The notes under the pieces were generated by a model, which saw only the letters and a list, made by a program, of their open reading frames with translations, was not told the origin of the DNA and did not search any database. Of a stretch of 64,000 nucleotides of DNA, positions 11,700-23,200 are shown piece after piece. The position numbers and the translations under genes are program-made. Numbering within the stretch: the stretch's first letter is position 1; every line of letters begins with the position of its first letter. This stretch comes from Diogma glabrata (taxonomy: Eukaryota > Arthropoda > Insecta > Diptera > Cylindrotomidae), in the NCBI GenBank assembly GCA_963693315.1, contig OY856186.1:382328215-382392214 (forward strand), in the 5' to 3' direction.

Positions 11700-12099
11700 A
11701 TTAAAAATATTTAAAACATATATTATGGATTATTCACGTCACTCCGACTCAACAATTTCAATTAAATCCTGTTAAATTCATAAGATAGTTTAATTTTTTC
11801 TAAGTTCTCTTTTCCTATTGAATGTCTTAATTTCTGATTGAAATTCAATTGGAAATTTCCATTAGAATCCTACAGAACCTCTTTTCCTGTTGAATCCCAT
11901 TCATTCCGATTGAATTTTAATTGGTAGATCAAAGTCTTCCTATTAAACCAATTCAATCCGATTTAATCCTATTGAAATTATATTGGATTTAATAAGATTC
12001 AATCGGTTTGCATTGGAATGTTTAACCAGGGATTCTTTCTATGAAAAAATATCACTTTTTCTGCTCTGGCAAAAAGAAAACAACATAAAATCGTCTATA

Positions 12100-13016
12100 G
12101 AGCGATTTTTTTGTTCCGGAGTTTACCGCAATGGTGCTGCAAAAGGGAGAAGAGAATAAATTCAAAAAAAATTTATATGGGATTTCATACGAAACACAAC
12201 TAGAATAATTTGGAAAATTATCTATAAAATTTCTCATTTTACTACAATTAATTAATTTAAATTTGTTTATGAACTATTATTGACTATGACTATATATATT
12301 GACTATATATACATAATATATAAAATATTTTATTTTCTTCTGTCCGTAAAACAAATACGAAATTAGGTTAAATTTTTCATAGAACTTTGTATGGGAAATT
12401 TTGGTAATTTTTATGTTTCTTTTTTTAGCGACTTAAGAATAATATTTTATATATTACGCTTAACAAATAGTCAATAATACTTCATAAGCAAATTAAAATT
12501 TAATTCACATTGTTTGCCGTTGGCACTTGGCATAAGTTTTCAAATAATATAATGTCAATCTCTCTTTACTTTACGCAAATAACTTATTTAATAAGTTCAA
12601 TAGGAAGATTAAAGAAAAAAAAGTTTTTTTTATAATTTTACTGTTGCTCTATATATATATTTCAGCTTGTTAGGCCATCTTCTTTAGTAATCTAGATTAG
12701 ATTACTCCAGAAGATGGCGTAACAAGCTGAAATATATATAGAGTAACAGTAAAATTATAAAAAAACTTTGTTTTCTTTAATTTTCCTATTAAACTTATTA
12801 AATAAATTATTTGCGTAAAGTAAAAAGAGATTGACATTATATCAAATTAAAATTGTTTAATTGTGATAAAATGAGAAATTTCATAGCTAACTTTTGAAAT
12901 TATTCAAATTGTAATTTGTATGTATATAAATATAAATAAATTTTTTGTGCTTTTTTCTCTAATTCCCGTTTGCAGCGCCATTGCGGTAAAAACCGGAACA
13001 GACAAATAGTCCGTCT
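12100..13016. mobile_element. TA-flanked MITE, tandem copy 1, interrupted
   Basis: Left end GAGCGATTTTTTTGTTCCGG after TA; then ACCGCAATGGTGCTGCAAAA. The right end (GCAGCGCCATTGCGGTAAAA...) has decayed past CCGGAACAGACAAATAG, so the border is approximate. Longer than its two neighbours because 12501-12842 is an insertion with its own duplication. Confidence 0.75.
12501..12842. mobile_element. Foldback element, copy 1 (12-bp target duplication)
   Basis: Flanked by CAAATTAAAATT (12489-12500 and 12843-12854). Most of it is a hairpin: TTTACTTTACGCAAATAA... to the centre TAATCTAGATTAGATTACTC and back. Each arm holds GCTTGTTAGGCCATCTTC or its complement. The left end has the extra word GTTTGCCGTTGGCACTTGGC, also present in the copy at 47041. 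Non-coding. Confidence 0.75.
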
Positions 13017-13018
13017 TA

Positions 13019-13564
13019 TTAAAGCAATTTTTCTATTCCTGTGTTTGTCGCAACAGCGCTACAAATGGGGGATAAGAGAAAAAAATCACACAAATTTTAT
13101 ATGGTATTACATACAAAACACAATTTGAATAATTTTAAACGTTATCTACGAAATTTCTCATTTTACGACAATTGAACAATTTTAATTTGATTATAAAGTA
13201 TTATTGACTATATATTAAGGGTAATATATAAAATATTATTCTTAAGTCGCTCAAAAAAGAAACATACAAATTGCCAAAAATTTCACATACAACGTTGTAT
13301 GAAAAAATTTAACCTATTTTCGTATTTGTTTTACGGACAGAAGAAAATAAAATATTTTATATATTATGCTTAGTATATAGTCAATAATAGTTCATAAACA
13401 AATTTAAATTATTTAATTGTAGTAAAATGAGAAATTTCATAGATAATTTTTAAAGTTATTCAAGTTGTGTTTTGTATGAAATCCCATATAATATTTTTTG
13501 AATTTATTTTCTTATCCCCCTTTGCAGCGCCATTGCGGTAAACACCGGAACAGAAAAATCGCTC
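13019..13564. mobile_element. TA-flanked MITE, tandem copy 2
   Basis: The same family as the neighbouring copies: a decayed left end (AAGCAATTTTTCTATTCCTG) and a good right end (CCGGAACAGAAAAATCGCTC at 13545-13564). The core contains inverted pieces GAAACATACAAATTGCC and TTCGTATTTGTTTTACGGAC. No coding capacity. Confidence 0.75.
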
Positions 13565-13568
13565 TATA

Positions 13569-14109
13569 GGGCGATTTTTCTGTTCCGGTGTTTACCGCAA
13601 TGGCGCTGCAAAAAGGGGATAAGAGAAAAAATCACAAAAATTTTATATGGAATTCCATACAAAACACAATTTGAATAATTTTAAAAGTTATCTATGAAAT
13701 TTCTCATTTTACTACAATTAAATAATTTAAATTTGTTTATGAAGTATTATTGACAATATATGAAGCATAATATATAAAATATTTTCTTTTCTTCTGTCCG
13801 TAAAACAAATACGAAAATAGGTTAAATTTTTCATACAACTTTGTATGGGAAATTTTGACAATTTTTATGTTTCTTTTTTCAGCGACTTAAGAATATTATT
13901 CTTAAAACTACGCTTAAAATATAGTCAATAATACTCCATAAGCAAATTAAAATTGTTCAATTGTGGTAAAATGAGAAATTTCATAGATAATTTTTAAAAT
14001 TATTCAAGTTGTGTTTTGTATGAAATCCCATATAAAAGTTTTTGAATTTTTTCTCTTATCCCCCTTTTGCAGCGCCATTGCGGTAGACACCGGAACAGAA
14101 AAATCGCCC
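13569..14109. mobile_element. TA-flanked MITE, tandem copy 3, best preserved
   Basis: GGGCGATTTTTCTGTTCCGG at 13569 and CCGGAACAGAAAAATCGCCC ending at 14109 are perfect 20-bp inverted repeats, each next to TA. Only TATA (13565-13568) separates it from copy 2. 541 bp, non-coding. This copy defines the family's ends. Confidence 0.85.
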
Positions 14110-14111
14110 TA

Positions 14112-15654
14112 TAAGGTGTTTAATGGGCAAGAAAACAAAATATTGCTACACTAATAAAAATATTTCTTCTCACATTTTCAATTTGTGGTCGATTGGACCA
14201 TAATTTGATTGTCATTTAAACTTCATATCCAAAAGAAAAAATGTAATGTTGAATTTATCATAAATATTTTTATATTTATTTAAAATTTAGATAGTTTAAT
14301 TTGAAGATCTGAACCTATTAAGATTAAATAAAAATATTGGTGATTTATGAGTTATTTGTGTATAGATAAGGTTAGTTAAATGATATTTTCTCCACAATAA
14401 TTGGTTTTCAATAAAATGAAAAATAAATAAAATTCTAACAAATACCTACACTAATTTTGTAATTTAAATAAATTTAATAACTACATTTTGATATCATAAT
14501 TACTATAATGGAAAGGAAAGAAATGATTGATTTCGGAAAAAGTGCATCCAATGGTTTGTTTTCTCAAGTAATTCCAAACGGATCTCCTCTCTGGTACAAT
14601 TCAACATTTTCGAACTAAAACAAAAATAGTGAAATAAATTGGGTTTTTATTATTATGGAACTACACTTTGATGATTGCTAGGAGCATATTAATTATACCA
14701 GAAAGGAAATCTTACTTATTAATTTACTATATACACTAATAGTTATAGTAAATCATTATTTCGTCGTATAATTTGCACGATGTAAGTGAAATCCTACCTA
14801 GTAAATTTGCATGGAATCCATCCCTTTTGTTATTTCTTTCGTATTTATAAATTGTTATATTTTTTCCAAATTTAGTAATTTTCCAATTAAACGATTTAAA
14901 AAAAATAAAAGCGTGATGTAAAGAAAATATTTGCTGTGGATTATTTTTTTATAATTACAATTACTGCAAATATAGAAATTTCGATACTAATCGACGAGAC
15001 TAACAATCTGAATAGAGTGTTAAGTTAATTTGAATTACGTTCATATATTGTTTATCATATTTCATTTCTAAAAACGTTTCTAGTGCTACTTGTCTGGTTT
15101 GTAGTTTGTATCTAGATTTCAGAACTTCGCGTTTGGGCAAAAAAGTCGTAGCTAATTAAAACGGTTAATGGTTATTTCTGATAAGACAGCTTTGAAGCTA
15201 TTTCTCAATAAAAAACTCAAAATGTCAACACACTGTAGTTAAAAGAATTTTGTTTAATTCAATGCACGTTAACTTTCATGACATCAGGATATATAATCAT
15301 ATTATATGTCAAAAATAAAAATTAAAACAATTTTAATATTTAAAACTAAAAAGTTTTCGTGGGTTCACTATTGCACTATTTTTGGCTTTGATTTAATAGT
15401 GCAATTATTAAAAACTTGGTTTGTTTTCGTAAAAACATTAATCACCAGTAGACTTGTTTAGTGAGAGATCAATCTTCAGAACGGTCATTTTATGTTGGAA
15501 TTACAACTCCGAAATTCAGATAGCTATACCGTGTCATTTTTAGGTGTGGGAAAAAATTCTCAATCGTTGATCTATACTCTAAACCCATATAGAGTGCTTT
15601 TCAGGAGACCGAGTCTTAAGCGCTTTATGACAAGTAAATGCAAAGAATAGAGAG
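14112..15654. other. AT-rich region without recognised features
   Basis: No open frames of note, no inverted-repeat ends and no retroelement motifs that I could see. Confidence 0.5.
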
Positions 15655-17060
15655 CTAATAAGAATTGTAAACTCGTCGGATGCGTTTTTTCGCAAGGGAT
15701 CCATAGTTCAAACTGGTTCTAACAATTACTTTGTCTTGAAGAGTTATGGTGTTGTTACCAATTGAAGGAAGAGTGAAGATGTGTAGTTTTCTTTTGTTGG
15801 TTAACGTTATGAGTTTTGTGTCTAGAGAGGCCAATTGTTCAGCACCTGGGGCTCTATTCCAGAATACATCAATTTGAATTTGGGCAATATTGTGAAGTTC
15901 GTGTTGCATAAAATTAATCGGTAACGCTAACGATTTTACGGAAAACAAATTTCACAATATTGTAAAATGATACTTACATTTTCACACCCGCTTTTCTCTT
16001 TTTGCCGTACGAAATAAAGATATTTTTCTATGCATCTTTTTGACTAGTGGAGCCATGAGATTATATGGTTCGTTTATTTTATGTTGCAAACCAATTTGTC
16101 GAAATTTAAGTTTGTTCAAGGGTACAATGGCAGTTTTTCTCGCTTTCGCCTTCATGCTCTATATCTTACACTTGACATATTCGAAAAATATTCGATTTGA
16201 GGCTTCCATCGATCGAGATTTTACTCTTAGTCCGTATATTCGGTTTTTATACTTGGAAGTGTACAAGCCGTTTTGCGACCGAGATCCTCTATGACCTGGA
16301 ATTCAGATTTTGGTAGATGTGTCCTAGAGACCACAGACTTTAAGAATTGCTAAAAACCTTGCTCCTCATTGAATACAACATCGGTAATAAAGTTTTCATC
16401 TTTCATTGACACCCCATCAAACGTAGATCTCTTGTTTGTATCTTTAAACAGGCAATGCTGGATCAAATTGCTTTGATCTTTACTAATTACTCCATCGACT
16501 AATTCAAATATTGTCTGTACGCCGCAGACGCATAACTTAATGTATGTAGACATTTGTGAAGATCTGTTTTCATAACTTCGTGGTGCTTTGGAGACATTAG
16601 GTGCTTTTGATTTGGCTGAAATATTTGAAAAAAAAACAAGAACAATTGCATGTAGTTTATTCAGTTGCTTCAGAAAATTGAAATTCTTCGGTCAAATCGT
16701 ACGCAGCTATTTTTATCTGAATTCTGTCCGCTTTAATGTTTCAAAATCTTAGTGAGTTGTCTCGCTATTCTTTTTTGATAAGTATTAGGTCACCACCAAA
16801 GGTAGCCTTATTATGTTCAATACGATAACCTGTCGTGTAAGATGAATCTCTCCAATCATAACAGTATTTTATCCACGATTAGTTTTGTTACAGAGTAAAC
16901 GCTGGATAGAGGAGCCGGTTCTGTAATGCCTATTCGTAGAAAGGAATGAACTGATCGTTTTTTGGTTTTCATCCCTTTTCCCAACCGTTACAGTGGTCTC
17001 AGAAGCCTTCTTTTCTAAACAGTTATTAATATACGATTCTTCCAGATGGAGAATCTCCAA
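15655..17060 (-). pseudogene. Unrecognised, degenerate protein-coding remnant
   Basis: Three minus-strand pieces have protein-like composition and follow one another: 17060-16869 (contains SSFLSTNRHYRTGSS), a frame open into 16553-16350 (FELVDGVISKDQSNLIQHC, ENFITDVVFNEEQGF) and 15948-15655 (ELHNIAQIQIDVFW, LQDKVIVRTSLNYGSLAKK). The stop after EEQGF is followed in the same frame by more plausible coding (SEFQVIEDLGRKTACTLPS), then further stops. I do not recognise the family. It could be a retrocopy or a decayed host gene; no retroelement hallmark is visible. Confidence 0.35.
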
Positions 17061-17254
17061 GAGTCACGTGTAAAGGGTAATGATTCCAAATTCAGACTAG
17101 AATGTCGTTACAAATTATAGCCCTGCAAACTTTTCTACTCGGTTCACACAATCTGTCGTTCTGTTTTTTGTTGTTGGTGTTAGTTTTTGTTTATGTTATG
17201 TGATTTTTTAATTTTATCATTTTTATCCCACCAACAAGTTCGAAAAGACGATCA

Positions 17255-17309
17255 ATGTCGACTCAAGCAGAGCTTAGCCAAGTCATAATGCTGCAAGGAA
17301 GATCAAGCT
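17255..17309 (+). other. Candidate short first coding exon
   Basis: ATG in a good context (CGATCAATGTCG) opens 18 codons (MSTQAELSQVIMLQGRSS) and ends at a donor-like GCT/GTGAGT. The upstream 80 bases are T-rich, as in promoters and 5' leaders. No matching downstream exon was found; its phase does not fit the exon at 20250. May be chance. Confidence 0.22.
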
Positions 17310-20249
17310 GTGAGTTATTGGTACACCAGTTTTTTTTTTACCTTCTACCTACCAAGTGAACCTATGTTGTGTAGGACAAGTATAATCTATGAAGACAAAA
17401 TCGTCGAGTATACAAATTGATTGATTTGGTTTAAAAACAGCGAGCTTTTATATAAAGTAGGTTTAAAGTTTGTGTTACAATATTTGCGTTATCAAATTGA
17501 ATTACGTTTATTTGTGGTTTTATATTTTTATTTTTTATTAATATTTTAATTTAAAAACTGTACTTCCAAATTGGATTTGTGACTGACGTTTTATTTATAA
17601 AGTACTTGGTATCCTAGGATTCTAAAATTGGCCGTATTCCGGGTACATCATTACTTATAATCCTAGGCAATATAAACAGCACTTTGTGTAACATATTCTA
17701 TTCATTGGCTTAGCTTAAAATCACTTAACACTTGCGCAATAAAAACAAAAATTTAATTTTAATTATATTAAATTAGAAGATGTGTATATGATCTATGCTA
17801 TAACACTAAAAAATAATCAAAAACAAAACTGTGCCGTAGAAAATTACAAAAATATTGCTTTGGAGACACGTCAATGTCAATATTTTTTTTTCAAAATTTC
17901 TGCTTTCAACCCCTTCCAAAGAACATTCCAAAAAATGAGCCGACCGCTCTAGTTTTCATAACCGTAAATATTTTCAATTATTTTCTTTTGCAATGTTCAG
18001 AAAGAAGGTTAGTCTGATCAACAAATATCCTGCTTAGGAGTTCCTAAGTCCTCAGAGACCGATTCGATTTTGATGATTTTTTTTTTTGTTAATATAATAT
18101 AATATATAATTTGAAATCAGAAACATTTCAATGTGCGCAATTAAATTTTTGTTTGTCATATATGTATGTTCCGTATAGAAACGTAGGGAGTCAACAAATG
18201 TCTCTAACCTGTATTAATTTTTTATATTTGAACTGTCACTATGTATGTAAAACGGCAATTAAAAACCAATGTACATGTTAGCTGAAAAGAATTGTTACAC
18301 AAACTTCGATCTTGCTTTATATTTTCTATCCCGTCTGTAGTCTGTACTCGCTTAAAAGTTCAAACAAATTTGGTTGGACAAGTTTGGCATCCACATTTTA
18401 TGAATCGCCGAGCAACAAAACCCGTTCTAAAAGTTTCGCGCAGTAGTAAATTTTGCTCTATTGATTGAAAACATTTCCAAAGTAAAAAAGACCCAACCGA
18501 AGCCCGCCATCGCAATAAATTCGTAATAATTTATATTATAATAGTTAATTGGTTCATTCTAATTTGCCAAATTTAATCGTGTAGATTACAATAAAATTCG
18601 TTAAAATGTGGTTTGGTGGTCGTACAATATTTTTTTATAAAATGTTTAAATAAATAAATATGGTTTTTTTTAAACTTATCTGATTATTGGATTATAATTG
18701 CCATAAACTTTATCTGATTATTGGATTATAATTGCCAAGACGGTTGAAAAATTTAAGGAGCAATCAAATTTCTCAGTATTTTCAATTGCGTTTATACATG
18801 TTTTGATCAAAAATAATCAACATCTCAGGACTGTGTTTCTAGGTTAACTAAGAACACATAATAATTTTGAGATGTGGATAGTTAGCTTTGGGATCAGCCA
18901 AATCTAGTGTGAAGAATGAGGTCCGAATCTAACAATTCAATTCATAATTTTGTTTTGGTAATTTGTATAGACTTATTGTTTGTATGAGCTGTTTCTGCAA
19001 CATCTGCTCAATTCATCTCTCTCCGTCTGAGTTTAGTGAAGTGTTAAACACCACACTATTTTTTAATCTACATCACGAACTGTTGAAAACCACCAACAGC
19101 ACCAGAACACTCTACAAATACAAATTGTTGGCTTCTCTCTTCGCATTAACGAATAAACCAAGCAATAGTTTCTTCGTTATCCACAACACTCCTCGGACAT
19201 GTATCGATTAAATAAATTTTCAAAAAAAAAGTAGGTGCTACGGAGAAATTTCACAAGGAAATATTTTCGTGGGAATTGCGTAAATTCCTGGAATATGAAT
19301 TTTAGATTTATTTTTTGTTTAACGTGTTATCAAATATTCTAAGAAAACTTATGAAAAACAAAATGTTTTTATATTATTATTCAAAGTTTAAAATTTTATT
19401 TTATTCGAGTGCTCAATTCTTAAATTAAATACAATTTTTAATATCGTTCTTCCTCGTAAGAGTAAAATTTTTATATTTTTGATTTCACTCCTTTGGAGTA
19501 GATTATTGATTTATTTTTTTCATTCCATATACAGAAAAAGAAAATTAGTAGTTTTTCGTCATCTTTTTATTTATTTTCATAACTACTTGCATAGTTGAAG
19601 AAAACATTCAGATAAATAATTTATTTTTTACGAAGGAAACCATCAAATTTGAAACCAACATAAAATGTGTGAGTGTTTGAAAGAAATTATTTATTTCAAT
19701 TTGGAGTAAGAACGATATTTTTTTTTCATTTCTGTATTTTGGAATGTTTTATTTTAAGTTACTCGCTCTGAAAGAACGTACTAAAGGAGTGATATAAGAA
19801 GCAATTTAATCTCTGTTATTATTTCATAATTGTAGACAAAAATTAATTTAAAGTTAATCTATCCCGCCAGTTTGTCTTCAAAATTAAAAAGCTTGTGCTG
19901 TGCTAGAATTTTATTTTATTGTTTTGTAATTCTCTTTAATTTTCCTGTCAAAATACGTAATGTAATGTAGTTACATTAGTATTCAGTTTTCTGTCTTTAA
20001 TTATTTTAATGAATACAACTAGCAAACACTGACTAAGATTTACACTGGTAGGTAGTTGTTATTTTTTCTGAACAATAAAATTTTAACTATGCTTGAGATT
20101 TTACCACGTTTATTTGCATAACAAATATGGTTTATTTTTTCTTCTTATCTCGTTTTTCACACACTATAGTTGTATTTTTCTAATATAAAATAAAATTAAT
20201 TATTATCTTCACCTTTTTTCATTAATTTTATTTAATATTTTGTTCGCAG
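17310..20249. other. AT-rich region, probably intronic or intergenic
   Basis: No recognised gene. A direct duplication of about 30 bp (TTATCTGATTATTGGATTAT...) occurs at about 18675-18705 and 18708-18737. The open frame at 18963-19211 has no domain features and was not called. The last bases (TTTTGTTCGCAG) are a splice acceptor for the next exon. Confidence 0.5.
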
Positions 20250-20277
20250 TTCATTTTATGTTTTAAACGTTATATTA

Positions 20278-23200
20278 ATGTTTTGTTTATTTACATGTAA
20301 TTTAGTTAAATCAAATGTTCGACACTTTGTTTCAAAGTTTATAACGGAAATGAAGCGGAAAAGTCCGAATGCAGTACAAAAATGGGTGGATTCAATAGCA
20401 CTGCATAACCCTGATGAAGTGTCGTCCTCAACATCGGCAACTGTAAATAATGCTCAATTTAATGCAACTTATAACGAAGAATCTCCACCAACAATTAATT
20501 GTGATATTTTTAATACCAGCACAAAACAACTTAACGAAGATCTGTTACAAGAAAATCAAAACACAGTAGATATTTATCAGCAAAATGAATCAGTTGATTG
20601 TAAAAAGTTGATTGAAAATAACAATGAAGCAACAGAAAAACCAAATAATGTTTTAGAAAAAGGAAAATCAAAAATTGACAAGTTCTATGAGCACCTGAAT
20701 CACAATAAAAGCAAACTTGATAGGTTTTTCCCAAAAACAAAACGAAATATTTTGGAAAAAACTAATTCAATTGATTTACCTGATACTAAAACGATAACTG
20801 AAATGGTTGATGAAATCGAACTTACTCAAAAACTTAATGAATCCGAATGCTTGGACCACGAAAAAGACAGCTGTGACCTATTAAATAAGTCTAATTTAAA
20901 AAGTAATAATAATGACACTATAAATAGTTTAATGAAATTCGAGTTGGAGTCCATCCCAATTTTGCGGCATAAAAATATCAATATAGGTAGAATTGGAAGG
21001 AGCTATAGTGAAAATATACCGGATGATGACCGACATGATGAAACAAAATTATGTAAAACATATTGTTATTCAGAAAATAATTTTGATCCAAATATCAACG
21101 ATGATCTCTCATTTGATCGTAAAAATAGCTTTAAATTGAAAAAAATGGATAAACAGCAATCATCATTTTCTGACAAAAGTTTAAAGAAATCTCTTCTTCG
21201 TGATGATTCTATGCAATCAGATTCAAGTCATTGCTCAAGTGTTGAAAGTTTATTAGAATCTCGAAAACCTGATCCTGAGACAATATTGATAAATTTGGGT
21301 TTTGGTCCAGTAGAAACTGAAGATGTTTTGAGTAAAATTCCAAAACGGTAAGTTGTTTTATTATTTATTATTAACACGTTTGTAAAAATACAGATTAAAA
21401 TACCGTATTTTGGGGTGGTGTGATATTATCTAGTTTTGATTATTTATATAACTTTTTTCAATTTTTTTCCCTATCCCTCAAAGAACATCAAACAAGTGTT
21501 TTCAACGTTCCAACAAAGATTTTGTGTGTAGTCGAAATATTCAATCGTCAGTCAAACTGTATTTGTAAAACTAATTTATTTATACAGTTTTAATATTTCT
21601 GATTTTTTTAAAAACAATATAGATTAAATTTATTAAAAACAAGTTCATTTGAAAGACGCTTCATCACCAGGCAACAGCATACAGAAAAGTTCAATAATAT
21701 TACATTTAAAAGCAAGATACTGTAAATGTATTCTGTGAAACTGAATCTAACATAAATGTAAAGGTTTCGTCAACAAATGATAACATAAAACACGTGAACA
21801 AAGTGCAATGAATCTAAAAAACAATAATTTTACTATTTACCAACGATAAAAACAATACGAATACAACAAATATTGAAATACTTATTCGGTTAAAATTTTT
21901 TGTAAGGACACAGATAAGAGGTCATTATTAACCGCACTCGCACACAAGCTGCAACTATCAGTTTTATTGCTTTTTAAACCCCACAAAACCTTTTTATCAA
22001 TAAACTTATAAGGTTATAATTTAAACTTTTCGCGTTGCAATTTTCATTAAATTAAAGATTCGATAACTCGCGTGTTCCTTAATTGTCCTGTTTTTGGTAA
22101 TCAGAAAAACATTTACGCAAAATTCTGTCTCTTCATTAAAATTGGTTATTTTTTCTCGAAAAATGAATGGTATGGATAAACAACAATAAGGAATAACCAA
22201 GGACTATTCGCGTCCGATTCAACCTTGAGATCTTTTGTTCAACTTAATTCTCACCTCATCCTTTAGTATATGGTTTTTGTACCTAATCAGCAAAAGAATT
22301 CTGAATCGACGACAGTTGTTGCATTTTTTATTGCTGGTTTTCAGCTTCTTCACTATCGATACTCGCATAACCTGTTTAACTCTCCCACACGGTATTTAAA
22401 AATTTTGATGAACCGACAAGATGACAAAATCCGCTTGTTTTTATAATTTCTCCTCATGCTTAAGTCTATAGATCTTTCGATTACGTGAATTTCAGTCTGT
22501 AATTTACTCTGGTAGGTGCTCATTGATACAGACTATTTGGTTCTCGATCTAAAAACCAAATATTCAACTCTTGCCTCGGTTTTTCAAACACCCGCGTAAT
22601 ATTTGAATATATTTAAATATTTGAATACTCAAATAGTTACTACCACTCTGCTTTATTGTTCAAGATCGATGTGTAGTTCCTAATGAAAGTTGAACTGCCT
22701 AAATCATTCCATTTTTACGTAGTTCATTCTCTCTTTATGTTAGACTTGATGATCTTTCCTATATACACTCGCGAGGGAAAGAGAAAGAGAAGCAAAAGAG
22801 AGAAAGAGAGAGGGCCAGAGAGAAGAAAAGGAGATAGAGAGAGAATGAAAAAAAAGAAGAGAGAAGAATGTTTTTTCTTCTGTTTACTTTTCTTGTTCTT
22901 GTTTGTTTATTTGATTTTAATCTCAGTTTTATCGTTTAGCTTTAGTTTCAGTATTAATTAATCACTCACTGTCATAGTGACAGAATGCAGAGAGATTTCT
23001 TTGTCCGTACATCGTACAAATGGAATGCTTTGTCCGAATCAATAGTCTCGGGGGCGTTCAATCCACAAAAGTTTAAAGAAAGCGTTTATCAATACCTCAG
23101 AGCGCATGTTGTTGTGGAACCTAGGTCTTAAAAGGTATCTATTGATGTGACACATATTGTGATTTCTATAACAACACTTTTTATAAAAAAAAATTATCAT

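Larger units (their letters stand above)
9729..11759 (-). mobile_element. Penelope-like element (PLE), 5'-truncated, nested insertion
   Basis: Inserted in element B with a 15-bp direct duplication AATTAAATCCTGTTA (9714-9728 and 11760-11774). The coding strand is minus. A roughly 44-bp inverted repeat sits at its two ends: ATATGTTTTAAATATTTTTA... at the left and its complement at about 11682-11726. This agrees with the inverted terminal pieces known from PLEs. At the right end the repeat covers the first codons of the remaining reading frame (LQKHQFLL), so the upstream part of the protein is missing. 9840-10200 is non-coding 3' sequence. Confidence 0.85.
9453..12031. mobile_element. Long-TIR element B, split by a Penelope-like insertion
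   Basis: Begins CCCTGGTTAAACATTCCAAT at 9453 and ends with the complement at 12031; AT flanks both sides (9451-9452 and 12032-12033). The right arm (11775-12031), read inverted, follows element A closely up to AATTTAACAGG, where the arm is interrupted. Removing 9729-11759 and one copy of the 15-bp duplication leaves an element of about 530 bp, close to element A in size. Confidence 0.82.

Noticed and set aside
16040..16294. 84-residue plus-strand frame with hydrophobic stretch
   Set aside because: Antisense to the better-supported minus-strand coding remnant.
18963..19211. 82-residue plus-strand frame
   Set aside because: No domain, no splice sites, no sensible start context; expected by chance at this length.
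22683..22961. 92-residue frame rich in Arg, Lys and Glu
   Set aside because: Produced by a GA-rich low-complexity tract in an intron; no start context or domain.
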